Below, in pieces: positions 13,884 to 14,023 of a stretch of 14,023 nucleotides of DNA (the stretch's first letter is position 1; every line of letters starts with the position of its first letter). This DNA comes from Pseudomonadota bacterium (GTDB lineage Bacteria > Pseudomonadota > Gammaproteobacteria > Xanthomonadales > Rhodanobacteraceae): NCBI GenBank assembly GCA_025351555.1, contig JANXVS010000079.1:1-14023 (forward strand), read 5' to 3'. Made by a program: the position numbers and the translations under genes. The notes under the pieces are model-generated. The model ran no database searches. It saw only the letters and a list, made by a program, of their open reading frames with translations, and was not told the origin of the DNA.

Positions 13884-14023
13884 CACTACTGTCCGGTTAA
13901 TCGTCGAACAAGATCAATTGATTAGGGCGATCGAGCGGATCGGTCCGAAATGCATCGGTCTGCAAGGCGCATGAGAGCTGGGTTTTCTCGAAAACCGAGA
14001 CCGACAATATCTGTAGACACGTG
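13884..14023 (-). mobile_element. IS4-family insertion sequence, 3' end (partial, runs off the window)
   Basis: The transposase C-terminus at 13897-14023 and the flanking plus-strand sequence CACTACTGTCCGGTTA look like the terminus of an IS4-family element. I recall CCGGACAGTAGTG-like ends in this group. The exact outer boundary is estimated, because the other end and the target duplication lie outside the window. Nothing else is recognised between the terminus and the EVE gene start at 13814. Confidence 0.6.
13897..14023 (-). CDS. IS4-family (DUF4372-type) transposase, C-terminal fragment
   Basis: Only the last 41 residues and the stop are present; the gene continues beyond the window edge. 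The sequence contains LQILSVSVFEKT, then LQTDAFRTD, and ends NQLILFDD. This closely resembles the end of DUF4372-containing IS4 transposases as I remember them (ILQILSV, FEKT, and a terminal NQLxLF). The catalytic residues would lie upstream, outside the window, so activity cannot be judged. Confidence 0.7.
   Translation of the reverse strand, partial: TCLQILSVSVFEKTQLSCALQTDAFRTDPLDRPNQLILFDD

Noticed and set aside
13735..13974. Plus-strand 79-codon frame spanning the EVE gene start and the IS end
   Set aside because: It crosses the IS boundary and opposes two recognisable minus-strand genes, with no ribosome-binding site or motif.

Overview
The window is GC-rich DNA from a proteobacterium. 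The gene order and the sequences of the encoded proteins point to a gammaproteobacterium of the Xanthomonadales type (Rhodanobacteraceae-like), but that placement is an inference from memory of gene order, not a search result. About 85% of the window is ordinary respiratory and catabolic metabolism. The right end is accessory DNA.

Positions 79-8832 hold a near-complete aa3-type cytochrome c oxidase locus. Reading on the minus strand from a plausible sigma70-like promoter at 8904-8932, the order is coxB (subunit II, CuA), coxA (subunit I), a 43-residue single-helix assembly protein, ctaG/cox11 (CuB insertion), coxC (subunit III), surf1, a small Sco-like membrane protein with a CxxxC pair, ctaA/cox15 (heme A synthase) and ctaB/cyoE (heme O synthase). 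The genes are tightly packed, with TGATG and ATGA stop/start overlaps. A 69-residue DUF2909 two-helix membrane protein sits inside this run on the opposite strand. Together the genes supply the three core subunits, the copper-loading factors and the heme A pathway. Convergent to ctaB lies an unrecognised secreted/membrane protein (79-999). No canonical sco gene and no cytochrome c gene is visible.

Divergent from the cox operon is putA (9043-12207), a bifunctional proline dehydrogenase / pyrroline-5-carboxylate dehydrogenase of the short form that lacks the N-terminal DNA-binding domain. It feeds electrons from proline into the quinone pool upstream of the oxidase.

The right end (about 12191-14023) is lower in GC and accessory in character. 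It holds an EVE-HNH type, probably modification-dependent, restriction endonuclease split in two by a one-base frameshift in a seven-base homopolymer (12919-12925). It also holds the 3' end of an IS4-family insertion sequence running off the window.

The most unusual signal is a 61/62-bp two-hairpin direct repeat present twice inside the cox operon (5409-5469 and 6170-6231). One copy encodes the last 20 residues of CtaG. The other supplies the coxA stop codon and abuts the start of the small assembly gene. The copies are about 84% identical, and the stem differences include a compensatory base-pair change.
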